This document shows positions 11,559-22,114 of a DNA stretch of 64,000 bases, piece after piece. Under the pieces are notes generated by a model. That model had not been told where the DNA came from and searched no databases. It saw only the letters and a list, made by a program, of their open reading frames with translations. The DNA lies in assembly GCA_021904315.1 (NCBI GenBank), contig CM038909.1, positions 10,310,001 to 10,374,000 on the forward strand, written 5' to 3'. This DNA comes from Sphagnum magellanicum (lineage: Eukaryota; Streptophyta; Sphagnopsida; Sphagnales; Sphagnaceae). Position numbers and translations under genes: made by a program. Positions within the stretch are counted from its first letter, which is position 1; every line of letters begins with the position of its first letter.

Positions 11559-13600
11559 AAAGAACTAGTCACTACATGATTAGTTTAATTGTATTCCTAT
11601 CCCATAACTAACCAAGGTGGTGAGCTAGGTATTAACCATCCACTTGTACCTAAATACCTAGTAGCCACTAAGTACTTAATCTACATACCTACTTACATAG
11701 TAACCACTCATATTCCTTCCTTACTTACCTATGATACTTTTACCCACTTACATAGATAGTTCATTACCTAGGTAGTGTGAAATGGAAGTAAGAAGGTTTA
11801 CTTGATTTTCCAGCCCTTGTTTACCCATATAATGTATTGGCAGCCCTCTATCAAAGATTTAGGGTGTTAACATCAATCATATTTCATGAAGTTAACCTAA
11901 TTACCATACAAAGGAACCCTTAACACATATATTCAAAAAATCATAAATAATACCAAAAATTTACAAAAATCATGATTCCACTTGAAGATAGAGAACATTG
12001 ATGATAAAACATATATGACTAGTGTGGCCTGTGCCGTTGGCCCAAGTGTTATCATGTCCTCAACGAACTTTTCCTTCCAAAACGTGGTTTTTTGGAATTT
12101 ATTTGAATTTTCAGGGACAGAAATCACTTAAAAATCAATATCTCCCACATTTTGAATCCAAATCTTATAAACTAAATTCCATTAAATTCCTGCTCTTCAA
12201 GATGTTTCCAAGAACACCAAAGGCACTTCCAATCCCTCAGAAATTTCCAGCTACAATTTAATTTAATTTTCAATGAAGAAATCATTCAATATTCAAGAAC
12301 TTTTTGCACCGCAAGTCCAAACGCCATGAAACCAAGCCGATGCACCGCTCCTCCTTGAGAGCTTTCCAAAGAGACCAAGAATGCGATCTGAAGCATCCTA
12401 GTTCGGTGGATATCATAAGTACAAAACTAAACAAACAAACAACCTTCCTTCATAGATAGATGTTTGGTAAAATTTTAGATAGGAGTCCATGTGTGAAATG
12501 CCTCTTGTTGTAAATTGTCATATCTACCAACTACCCCTCAAGCTTTCTAACCTTATCATGTTCATATTATTAATGCCTTACCATACAAAACGAACATTGT
12601 CATTATTTCTTTTTCTTTTTCAATTTTGTGATCTAGTCAAATTGGCATCATCCAAAAGAAAATTTAGCCAAATTTGGTTATAGACCATATATGAAGGTAA
12701 AATATTTTAATAATAACTTTATGTTTTGGCTACATGTTGGAACCTGTTGTAGAACCTATTGATGATTTCCAATAATCAAAATGAAAATTTGGAAGAGTAG
12801 GGCCATTTTTCACAAAATCTTTTGTATGTGTCAAAATGATTTTTTCAGGTAAAAAAAATGGGAAAATTCACCCCAAAATACATACATTGGTTGTTACATG
12901 ACTGAATAATTTTTGGGCAAAAATGTGAAAGAAATATTTTCTTCCTTCCATTAAATTACTGGAAGATCCAAGACAATTGGAGTGATTTACTCTTTGTTTT
13001 AATTTTTTTTAAACTTTAAATTCCATCTTGTCAAGTCTAGAACCTTCCTAGCTCATTCTTGAAAGTGTCAAGTCTTAACTTGTCCTTTGTGCTTTCTTGG
13101 TGCCCAAACTTTAAGTCAAACTTAGGAAGGACAATTTCTTATATGTAACATCCAATAAACCTTTGGGTTTTACTATTACATCGTGTAAATATCCTGTGGT
13201 CAAAGAACACTCATTTTAAATATCTTGGATGTCCAATGTGATTAATCCATCTAGCCCACTTTTTTCTTTGGAGGGATAGAATTATACACTACCTACTTCC
13301 AAACAATAACAAGGTATTGTTTGGTGTATTAAGTGAAAGATTTTTTTTTCCCACCCTACAATTACATAACACATATTTAAGTCATCCTAAATTTGAATAT
13401 AATTATTCATTTGCATCAAGTTTTGATATCCTATGTTTATTTAAATTTTCAATTTTAATACTTGAAGTTGTGAAGCATGATGGGATGCATCTAAACATGA
13501 TCAAATCGTGTGATGAGACTATTTGTCATGACGTGTAGTGTCGTGATGTACGGTGTTATAAGGGTGTAAATCCATAGTAAATTTTATTAAACAAAAAAAC
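11559..13600. other. Non-coding stretch, one dispersed repeat inside
   Basis: 11,590-11,790 is rich in degenerate ACCTA/CTACC words (such as TACCTAGTAGCC). 11,940-12,240 is AT-rich with no coding signal. The repeat at 12,250-12,472 is listed separately. 12,700-12,900 has weak similarity to the ~295-bp repeat seen near the genes. I see no supported gene. Confidence 0.5.
12250..12472 (+). repeat. Dispersed repeat, copy A (pairs with 46,213-46,432)
   Basis: The block contains GCACCGCAAGTCCAAAC, GAGAGCTTTCCAAAGA and GAAGCATCC in this order. It matches the reverse complement of 46,213-46,432 almost end to end. Neither copy encodes a protein. The family is not one I recognise; the content would suit an LTR fragment. 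Confidence 0.75.
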
Positions 13601-13689
13601 TAAAACCAATCAAAGGTAGAAACTAATCAAATAAAAAGAGATGCACGCACATATATATACAATGCACAAGAGGAGGTTGAGATGAAATT

Positions 13690-13975
13690 CTCGTGTATGT
13701 TGCAACTCGCGGCATTGCAGCACTGCATCCACCATCGCTGTAGCGTCGTGAGTTGTAACGTTGCGTCCGCCATCATTGCAACATCATGAACTGTAATGCC
13801 ACATTCGCCATTACTACAACGTTGCGTTCGCAATCATTGCAACGTCGTGTCCACCATCACTACAACGTTACGTCCACCATCACTACAACATCGTGTTTGC
13901 CATCCCTATAGCGCCGCGTCCACCATCACTATAGTGCCATGTTTGCCATCGTTATGGAGCTCATAGGCGAGCTGC
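13690..13975 (+). repeat. Minisatellite, ACCATCACTACAACGT units
   Basis: Units of about 24 bp resembling CGTCCACCATCACTACAACGT repeat roughly ten times with many substitutions. A shorter relative of the same unit occurs in reverse orientation at 17,690-17,745. Confidence 0.8.
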
Positions 13976-14055
13976 AACATCGGGGCTTCTAATGTTCGTT
14001 GTAATTGTCGTTCATTGGTTTTCGCCTAATGTCCATTGTCGAACACATATTTTCG

Positions 14056-14175
14056 TCCATGGATTTTCGTGTATCGACATCCATCCATAGACTTTCGTCC
14101 ATCAACGTCCATCCGTAAACATCCGTCCATCGACATACATCCGTCCATCGACATCCATCCGTCGTCATTCATCCC
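14056..14175 (+). repeat. Minisatellite, CATCCATCCGTCCATCGA units
   Basis: Short units built on CATCCGTCCATCGACAT follow the previous array. The pair of arrays in this order is also present, inverted, at 17,570-17,760. Confidence 0.75.
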
Positions 14176-14599
14176 TGTCAACACACTGTATTTTTCAAAT
14201 CGTATGTACTGCGTACATACGTATCTAATACCGTATTCATCAAATTGTATCTAATGCTCCATATTCCATTGCAAGCCATGACCTTTACACCCAATACACC
14301 ATGGAGGTTAGTAGTTCGTTTAGGAGAATTGAAAAGTTCAGCAGAAGGCCAAGTACCATTTCTTTGAGGGAATGCAAGGCAACTTTCTCAATTGTGGTTT
14401 GTGAATTGGAGCTGAAGTATAACGTTAATTACACCGAGGTGTTTGCATTCAAATAACTAGCCCCTTATGTGCACTATGAAGTAACATTCTTCAAGGATTC
14501 TGGGCGTCACCCAAATCCTTAATCCAGCTTATGCCACAGCCATCGCCACCACCTCTCAAGCTACACTTCAAGCTGCCATTGCACATCATGGGACTATGC
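14176..14599. other. Left flank of the hAT element
   Basis: This is AT-rich sequence with no recognised gene. It ends in GACTATGC (14,592-14,599), the possible left target duplication of the hAT element. Confidence 0.4.
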
Positions 14600-17230
14600 C
14601 AGGCCTCATAGAAAGTGGTAGATACCACTTTTAGCACTTTTAAGTTAAAAGTGGTACAAATCGACCTATTAAAAGTGGTACGTCTAAACATGGCGCCTCA
14701 TGAGGGGGAATTTATTGCGATATGCCAATCAGAATGCGCCCGATGAGATCTAGTAGCTCGAATTGTTTCGCCTAGAAGATTCCCTCCAGGGACAAGTCCA
14801 GCAGACTCTTGCGGAACTCATCGAGCTCCCATTTAAGGATGGACAAGTCAGACTCGACCGACGTCGAGTTCGAGAAGACGGTCGCTAGCCCGGCGTAGAA
14901 GCGGCGCAGCTGGTGGAATCGCACACCACCGAGCGAGTCCCACGCCTCGTTGAACGCTGTCGTGTGATCGTGTTGTTCAATGATCAACGCGATGTCGTTC
15001 TCCCTGCGATACACCGTGAGCAGCTCGCGATGATCGTTCTCGATTGCGTTGCTCTGGTCGTCGGTCCAGGCGGTCGCCTGCAGCTGTGCCATGCGCGGTT
15101 CAATCACCTTGGAGATGAACGTCGAGGATCACATCTTGACGAGGTCCATCGGCATGACAGGCAGCGCCAGGTTGACGGCCGCGTTATTGGTTGGGTCACG
15201 CTCGGCTTCGACCTTGGCGATGCCGTCTGATATGCCAATCACGAAGCGGGCAATCGTCCGTAGGATAATCGTCCTCTCATTAGTGTCGATCAACAGCCAA
15301 TGCGCTTGTGTGCGCGTGCTGAGGTCGTCATGTACTCACGTAGCGTCGTTAGTAGCACGAACGAGTCGTCCCTGCGCACGTAGTCGACGATCAATAGGTC
15401 GTCAAAGGCGTTGTCCTCCTCGTCTTCGATGTGGCGCACCTTGAACATGTCGCGAATGTCTTTCGTGAGAAGCACCAACAGCTCGCGTTGGTGGCAGATC
15501 ACCAAATCGCGCGCCTGCAGCTTCACGATCGTCTTATTGATTATGGCGATGACCGGGGCGAACACATACGTCTGCATCCACCAGGACGGCGTCAAGATGG
15601 GCGGCGCGGCATTGCCGGCCTGCTCGAAACGCTCGTCGAGGAACCTAATGATGCGCGACGTTCGAGTGATGTGAAACTTGAGCACTGACCCGAGCGCGAC
15701 CCACCGGTTTGTCTTCTTCGGGCACGTCTCGCCCATATCGATGATCAGGTTCGACTGCTTGCGGAGGTATGTGGACAAGGTGTTGCTAGGTCTTGACCCA
15801 GGCGCCGCCATCAACCTCGTCGACCACCACGTGAACGACCATGTCGAGTTGGTGAGGTACGCACCAGATCTGAACGACCTTGAACTCGGCGCGCCACACC
15901 ATGTGGATCTGGACGCCGTTGCGGTGACCCATGTTGGTCTTCTCGCCGTCCGTCGTGACGCCAATCAGCTTGCGTGTCCACCCGGCGAACAGCCCGTCGA
16001 ATAGCTGGACGAGCATGGCCTCTTGGTTGGCGGCCGTGTGGTGGTCGAAGTGCGGCATGGCGATCAAGTGCAAGTTGTACAGGACGCTATTCACGCCGAC
16101 ACGGATGCGGACGTCGAAGAACGTCGTGCCGCGATGCTGGCTGCCATCAAACGACAGTGCAAACGCCCACACATCATCACTCGCCATGATGTTGCTGATG
16201 ACTTGCAGGGCTTGGGCGACTAGGATTCGCACATATTGCCCGACAATCGTGTCGTTGAGGCCGCCAAGCTTGGCAATCTTGCAGGTGTTCTTGGTTTGCT
16301 CGATCGTCGTCGCGACCTGCCGGAACGACAAGCCACACGACACGTGCTGGATGGCAAGCTTGAAGCGCACGACTCTCTTGATGTTAACAGTGTAGCGGTC
16401 GTTGTTCTCGTTCAGCTTGAACAACTGCAGCGCACCACGACGTAGCTTCTCAATCTTTTGGTTGCGATCGTCGACGCCAACCAAGTCGTCGTCATCGGCG
16501 ACGTCGAGTTTGTCTTCAGGACGGAACAACATTTCGCCGATGATCACATCGACGATCTCGGTAGAAATGACTAGGTTGATCTCGTCGCCCTCCATGTCAA
16601 TGTAGTGATACATGGTGTTGGCGCGGGGCTGCATCGAGTCGAAGAACGAATCCTGCTTGCTGGACAACAATGCGACGTATTCGGCCCACTTGATAGCGTG
16701 CTGCCCCTCGACGTGCTTGAGCATGAGGTCGGCGCGAAACGGGACCGCGTAGAACTGGTCGCTCCTGCGCGGGCCACATTTGCGATTGTTCAAAAGGACC
16801 TACCGGCCGAAGTATTTGCAGAATTTGCAGCGGGCCTCCTTGACGCACGCGCCTTCTTGTCGAATCACTTCCAAGGCGTACTTGCGCTGGTAGGAGAGCT
16901 GCCAACTGCCGCGCGACTTTGTCATAGCCAACGCTGGAGTCGATAGCAATCGATTTGAACCTGGCACTGCGACAGGTTGGTGAAATAAAAGATGAATCTG
17001 TTAGAGAATCGATTTGAACCTGGCACTGCGACGAGTAGATGAATTAAAAGATGAATTTGTTGGAGAACGTCCAAATCTGGCGTCCAAATCTGTTGAGCCA
17101 GATTTGGAGATTTGGACGCCAGATAAGATCTGGACGTTCTCCAACAGATTTCTTAAAAGTGGTTCACATTTGACCTTAAATGTGGTATAAGTGGTATCTA
17201 TTTTTAGTTTATCACTTTTTATGAGGCTTG
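14600..17230 (-). mobile_element. hAT-superfamily DNA transposon, near complete
   Basis: The left terminus reads CAGGCCTCATAGAAAGTGG. The right terminus, on the minus strand, reads CAAGCCTCATAAAAAGTGA, giving inverted repeats of about 19 bp with few mismatches and further similar AAAGTGG words inside. Flanking octamers GACTATGC and CACTACAC agree at 5 of 8 positions, which would suit an old 8-bp duplication. Between the ends lies one transposase gene on the minus strand. The ~2-kb interior is strikingly GC-rich compared with the AT-rich surroundings. Confidence 0.8.
14772..16925 (-). pseudogene. hAT transposase, BED-finger type, broken
   Basis: The likely ATG is at 16,925. The N-terminus has CKFC, a TAG stop at 16,802-16,800, then LKHVEGQH: a C-x2-C...H-x4-H BED-type finger interrupted by the stop. 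The main open part (16,799-15,786) holds the transposase core, with SFDGSQHRG, then VTTDGEKTNMGHRNG and CVPHQLD, typical of hAT proteins. A frameshift near 15,800-15,950 moves the frame to 15,290-15,790 (LGSVLKFHITRTSR, then a DD/E-rich helical region). After another break the C-terminal dimerisation region at 14,772-15,107 contains VESDLSILKWELDEFR and LSLEGIF. Several stops mean no active protein now. It would have bound the element ends and moved it by cut and paste in the nucleus. The motif set resembles hAT proteins common in oomycetes and some lower plants, from general knowledge. Confidence 0.85.
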
Positions 17231-17250
17231 CACTACACGTCACAACAACT

Positions 17251-17560
17251 ATCATGCCCATATGCATGACCTCATACATGACGGCCGGTTATGGGCATGC
17301 CAATCATACCTTTTAGGGTTAATGTACATTCTTAGGTTACTGTACGTTATTAAGTGTTTTAGGGTTATGGTTTTTTTAGGGTTTCAGCTTGTTAGCGGTT
17401 GTATAAAAGGCCAAGCTCTTCCTTTTTCTTATTAGTTTTTCTAAAATTCCTTTGTTACGGAAAGGTTCCTCCATAGTCAAATTGACTTTCTAGATGCTCA
17501 TGACGGCTATTGCACGACCATCGTTTACATACACTATGTTTTCTTTCGTTCTTTGCAATT
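17251..17560 (+). repeat. LTR-like promoter repeat, copy 1 (inverted pair)
   Basis: Read forward it has CATGCCCATATGCATGACC, several TTAGGGTTAATGTACxTT words, a TATA-like GTATAAAAGGCC and a downstream leader. The same order is found on the minus strand at 18,538-18,194. The two copies face each other. The TATA followed by a leader, and a TGTTGAAAAATAAT start in the other copy, suggest a copia-like LTR. It starts 20 bp after the right end of the hAT element. Confidence 0.75.
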
Positions 17561-17569
17561 TGGGGGGGG

Positions 17570-17760
17570 AGGTACCATGGACGAAAGTCTGTGGATAGAA
17601 GTCTGTGTTCGGCAAAGGACGTTGACGGACGTCGGACGAAAGCTGATGGACATCAAAGGCACTAATGCTACAAAACACCCATGAGCCGCAACGATGGTAG
17701 ATGCAGTGTTGTAGCGATGGTAGACGTGACACTGCATCTCACCCTGGAGCTTTGACGTGT
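17570..17760 (-). repeat. Inverted copy of the two-part minisatellite block
   Basis: On the minus strand this reads ACCATCGCTACAACACTGC units, then CCGACGTCCGTCAACGTCC and TTTCGTCCATGG. This is the same order as the arrays at 13,690-14,175. It joins copy 1 of the LTR-like repeat at a run of eight G residues (17,562-17,569). Confidence 0.65.
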
Positions 17761-17848
17761 AGAAGCAAAATTTATTTTTTCCCTTTTTACTTGACGCTAC
17801 ACTTGGGCTCTAGACAACTTCAAGAGTTCTTCAAAGCTCCTCCTCTGT

Positions 17849-17871
17849 GTGTGTGTGTGTGTTGTGTGTGT

Positions 17872-17944
<73 letters not shown>

Positions 17945-18130
17945 AAGAAGATGAGAGAGAGATAGAGATTCGATCGCCTCTATAGACTCTCGCTCCGCGT
18001 CGATCTTCTCTCTCGCCGTCTCTCTCTCTTCTCACTCTTCTCTCTCGCTCTAGCCTCTCTCCCTCATCTCTTCTCTCTCTCCTCGCTTCTCTCTCTCTAC
18101 CTCGCTCTCGTAGAAGAGAAAACCCAAGAA
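17849..18130. repeat. GT, GA and CT-rich microsatellite tract
   Basis: GTGTGT at 17,849-17,870 is followed by a long (GA)n run to about 17,943 and an interrupted CT-rich tract to about 18,110. It lies between the two inverted LTR-like copies. Confidence 0.92.
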
Positions 18131-18193
18131 CTCAAGCTAAGGAATTTGTCGCTATTCAACATTAAGCAACAAAGACAAATTTTTTCTAGAATT

Positions 18194-18538
18194 AAATTGT
18201 AAAGAAGGAAAGAAAACGTAGTGTCTGTAAATGGTGACCATGCAATAGTCGTCGTGAGCATCTAGAAATCCAGTTTAACTATGGAGGAAACTCTCCCTGA
18301 CAAAGGAATTCTAGAAAAACTAACAAAAGAAAGGAAGAACTTGGCCTTTTATATAGCCGCCAACAAGCTGAAACCCTAAACAAGCCATTACCCTAAAACA
18401 CCTAATAGCGTACAATAACCTAAGAACGTACATTAACCCTAAGAGCGTACATTAACCCTAAAAAACATGATTGGCATGCCCATAATCGGCCGTCATGAAT
18501 GAGGCCATGCATACGGGCATGACATATTATTTTTCAAC
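18194..18538 (-). repeat. LTR-like promoter repeat, copy 2 (inverted pair)
   Basis: On the minus strand it begins TGTTGAAAAATAATATGTCA, then CATGCCCGTATGCATGGCC, three GGGTTAATGTACG-type words and GGCTATATAAAAGGCC (a good TATA box). It ends in a leader matching copy 1 throughout. Reading on in the same direction leads through the CT-rich tract into the minisatellite block, so this copy appears to belong to a longer repeat. Confidence 0.75.
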
Positions 18539-21500
18539 ATATCATATGTTTTTAATATATTTATCAACTAAATAATTGGGAGATGGTAAAGCAAAAACCC
18601 ATTTAATGAGGTTTTTTTTCAAAATGATTCAATTATGAATGGTGTGAAAAAATCTCTCATTTTATGTTGTTTCACATTTGATTGCTAATTCATTTATTAA
18701 CCTACTAATTGAACCTCCTAACAATTAATACTTAAAAAAATTTAGTACATATGTTATATTACAAACATGTGAATTTTATAATTACATAATTTCAAATTTT
18801 AAATTCATTTCGTTGTCAGATTTAAAAATAAAATTTAATATAAAATTATATTTTAATTTATGGCCCAAATCAAAATATTAATTAAATGTATCAATATTTG
18901 GCATGTCAAATTAAATATTAATTAAATGTATCATGAGAAACCCATTTTTTTCATTAACTGCCAAGTGGAAAACAAAATAAGTGCCACCACCATGCAACAC
19001 AATGTTATCATGAACCCAAACATAAAGACCTACTTCAATTTTGTTTCGTGTAATTGGAGAGAACCTTACAAATCTAATTTTTCTTATTTTGTGGGGCATT
19101 TCAAAAAACAGAATTCTCACTATGATATGGGCTTTTCTAAAATAAGTGCCCATGTGAAGCGAATTATGGTAAAGCGCATGGCTATGATTTTACCTTACAT
19201 AAAATGTGCCTCTAAAGGTCTTGTTTTCTAATGAAAAAAAGAAGAAAAAGTCTTGTTCATGACATTTGCACACTAATCAAAAGAGTAATTCATTCTTGGG
19301 TTTCCCATAAATTCCATCTGCTTGAAGTTGAATAGGTAGTTTTTCTACTATAGAGTTATGATAGTCAAGAGCCTTGATTATGCCATCACTGTGTATAATC
19401 AATGATTATTCTTTTCAAAATATGTAAATTTTTTGAATGGTAACAACATGGGAAAATGAAACAATGAAACCTTGGCAAACACCAATAATCAAAGTACCCA
19501 ATAACAGGGAAAAAAAGAAGGAACAAAAAGAGAGGACCAAAGTATGAGCCTAAAGGACAAAATCCAAAACAGGTCACAAAAGGGGCAAAGGAGTAAATCA
19601 TGTTCCAAAGACTTCACATGAAGCATATTTGAAAGGGAAAGGGATAGGAAATCTGAAAGAGCACTAAGCCTAGAAGAGCCTTCACTTGCAATGACAGTTT
19701 GCTTTAAAAGAGATATGGCTTGAGTTCTTTGCAAAGTATTGACACCTTTAGTCTAATGAAAGCATGTAAAATAATCAAAAGAAGGCCACTTGTGCCCTTT
19801 GTTGATTATGCAATGTGAGCTCATTAGTGAAAAAATGAGGTCTACAAATGATGTAACGTAACATCTATGGGTGTTTGACATCAACTAGAGAATTATCACT
19901 GATTGCAAAGAACCCCCAACATATTGAGTTCATGTTATTTGGTTTCCATTTTTGAGTTGAATTGCAATAGCTACAAGATGTAGCTCATCATTCTCTACAA
20001 GGTCGTTGTCACATTATAAGTGGACACTCTCAACATTCGATGAATTAGCTGTCAAATTCTCACTTGGCCCATGGAAATCCTCATCAACACCACTAACACT
20101 CTCAAGAATCATAACTTCGTCTTGTTTTGCCATGATAATTTTTTAGTGAAAAAATCAAGAAAATAATAATAAGCTCTGCTAGAATTTGGAGACTTAAAAA
20201 AAAAAAAACAACAACAATTTGTCTAAACGTAGGAAAACAAGGCCAAAAATTCGAAAAAAAAGGAAATGAAGAATTATGTGACAATAGTATGAATCCCATT
20301 ATGGCAAAGAAGTGATTCACCACATGTGAAATTGTGCCCAAAATAGGCCTATTCACAAAAATAATCTACACAAAAATCAACTTTTTGATGTGATGCATGC
20401 TTTGCAATCATATCCCCACAACAAATTCAAACCCATAGTTGTTGGAAGTTCTACTGATATTAATTCTAGTTGGGCCTATGGTAATCAATCCCTATAGTAG
20501 AACCACAAGGCTCCATGCATGGTGTTGCACACCTTGTTCTACTTTTCTAATACTATTTTGACACCTAGACCAAGGTCAGTAGGGGGGGTGTTTAGTATTT
20601 AATGTCTTCCTTAAGTGTGTATAAAAAGAAACTATAGCAGATCACCAAGCCTAAGACTACAAACTATTATTGAATTATACCACTTAATGTTAGCAAACTT
20701 GTGGATTGATGTTTCATTCTACCTTTTCATTAGTGATGAAGCAAATTGGTCTATGTTCTTGGATAATTCTATATGTAGGAAGACAATTGATGCTTCCTAC
20801 TCCACAATTATAATTTGTAGTCTTTTGAGTTCATTTTTCCACTCTTGAACCTGTAGAGAAAAAGTGGTACAATTTTGACCAACAAGTTACACACATTAAC
20901 AATTCACAAGGAAAATTGAATTGATGCCTTGGAAACGCTTCAAAATAAAAACTTGATCCCAATTAGTCTATATAGATTTGCAAAATATTTTTGCAACCCA
21001 TAATCTGAAAATTGTACCTTGCCCAAGCTCCATTACAAAGTTCCTTTCTTTTTTATTGAAAATAACTTTTGCACATGAATTCACAATACAAAAGTAATTA
21101 TGGTATTGAAAGCAACTTGCCTTGCAGCTATTTTCCTTTGCTGAAAGATTGAAAAGGATATGGAAGGAAAGTCTTGACTTGAAACTTAGATAATGGGTAA
21201 AGAAGTTTTTAGAAAGTTAATAATGAATTGAAGAGGAGCAAGATTATTGTCCAATGTTTAGGAGACAGCTTGGAAGGAATAACAAGAGATGAAATACAAA
21301 ATCATTCCATATTTTTCTCTTCCCCCTTAATTCGTGACCTTATTCTATCTTTATGCTCTACATCATAATCCTGAAGAAGATGCTCTACATGACACCTACC
21401 TACTTTTCTAACATTGTTTTGATACCTTGACAAAACTAAACAAAATTCACTATGGGTATGTTGAGTTCACTGTGCTTGATGGGATCTATTAATAATATGT

Positions 21501-22114
21501 GTGGCATAAGAGGTAGATGAACTTGATTTTAAAAGTTTGTTCCTCCCAATGAAGCTTTTACACATGATACCAATCAAAACCTGCAAGTGCCCAAACTCCT
21601 ATTTTGTTAAAGACCAAGTTATAGGACATAAAAAATCAATTGTTTTTCGCACTATCAAGAAGAACATTCACCATGCCAAAAACTTTTGAAGTAAAGGACT
21701 TGAATGTAAATCACAAAAATAAGGGAGGAAAATGCAGAACATTGATGACAAAAACAAATCAATAAAGAAAGTTTGCAAGCTCCTTAATAAGAACCTTGAG
21801 TATTTTGACAATTAGGCCATCAAAATCCTTGGATTTTGTTGTTGGATTTGGAAACCAACTACTTTCATGTTTCCCACTTTGTCGACTACCCTATTGGACC
21901 CCCCCTTAGTGTTTGAACTTTAGTAGAGGAAACACTTCATTAGCTACCTCGTTGGACCCCCCTTCAATGCTTGAACTTTAGTAGAGAAAATAAATGGCTA
22001 AAAGTAAAACAAGTATTGGTGTTCTTGAAAAAGGTGCAAGCCACTAGAAGTAAAGCTCTTTTATTGTACCCTATGTGACAAATGCAAACATTAGACACCA
22101 TTTTCCAATAGATG
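18539..22114. other. Long AT-rich non-coding stretch
   Basis: ORFs of 70-100 codons exist (for example 18,926-19,231 plus and 20,102-20,356 minus), but none has a recognisable domain or splice-linked partner. A 63-bp duplicated block at 21,885-21,985 is listed separately. No RNA gene or promoter was recognised. Confidence 0.5.
21885..21985. repeat. Tandem duplication, ~63-bp unit
   Basis: CTACCCTATTGGACCCCCCC and GAACTTTAGTAGAG recur 63 bp later as CTACCTCGTTGGACCCCCC and GAACTTTAGTAGAG. Confidence 0.8.

Noticed and set aside
14036..14254. 72-residue ORF with IDIHPS repeats
   Set aside because: It is a translation of the CATCCGTCCATCGA minisatellite.
15049..16395. Plus-strand ORFs of 100-154 codons opposite the hAT transposase
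   Set aside because: They arise from the GC-rich transposase gene read backwards. They show no domain, while the minus strand carries hAT motifs in order.
17820..18035. 71-residue Ser/Leu-rich ORF
   Set aside because: It is a translation of the GA/CT microsatellite.
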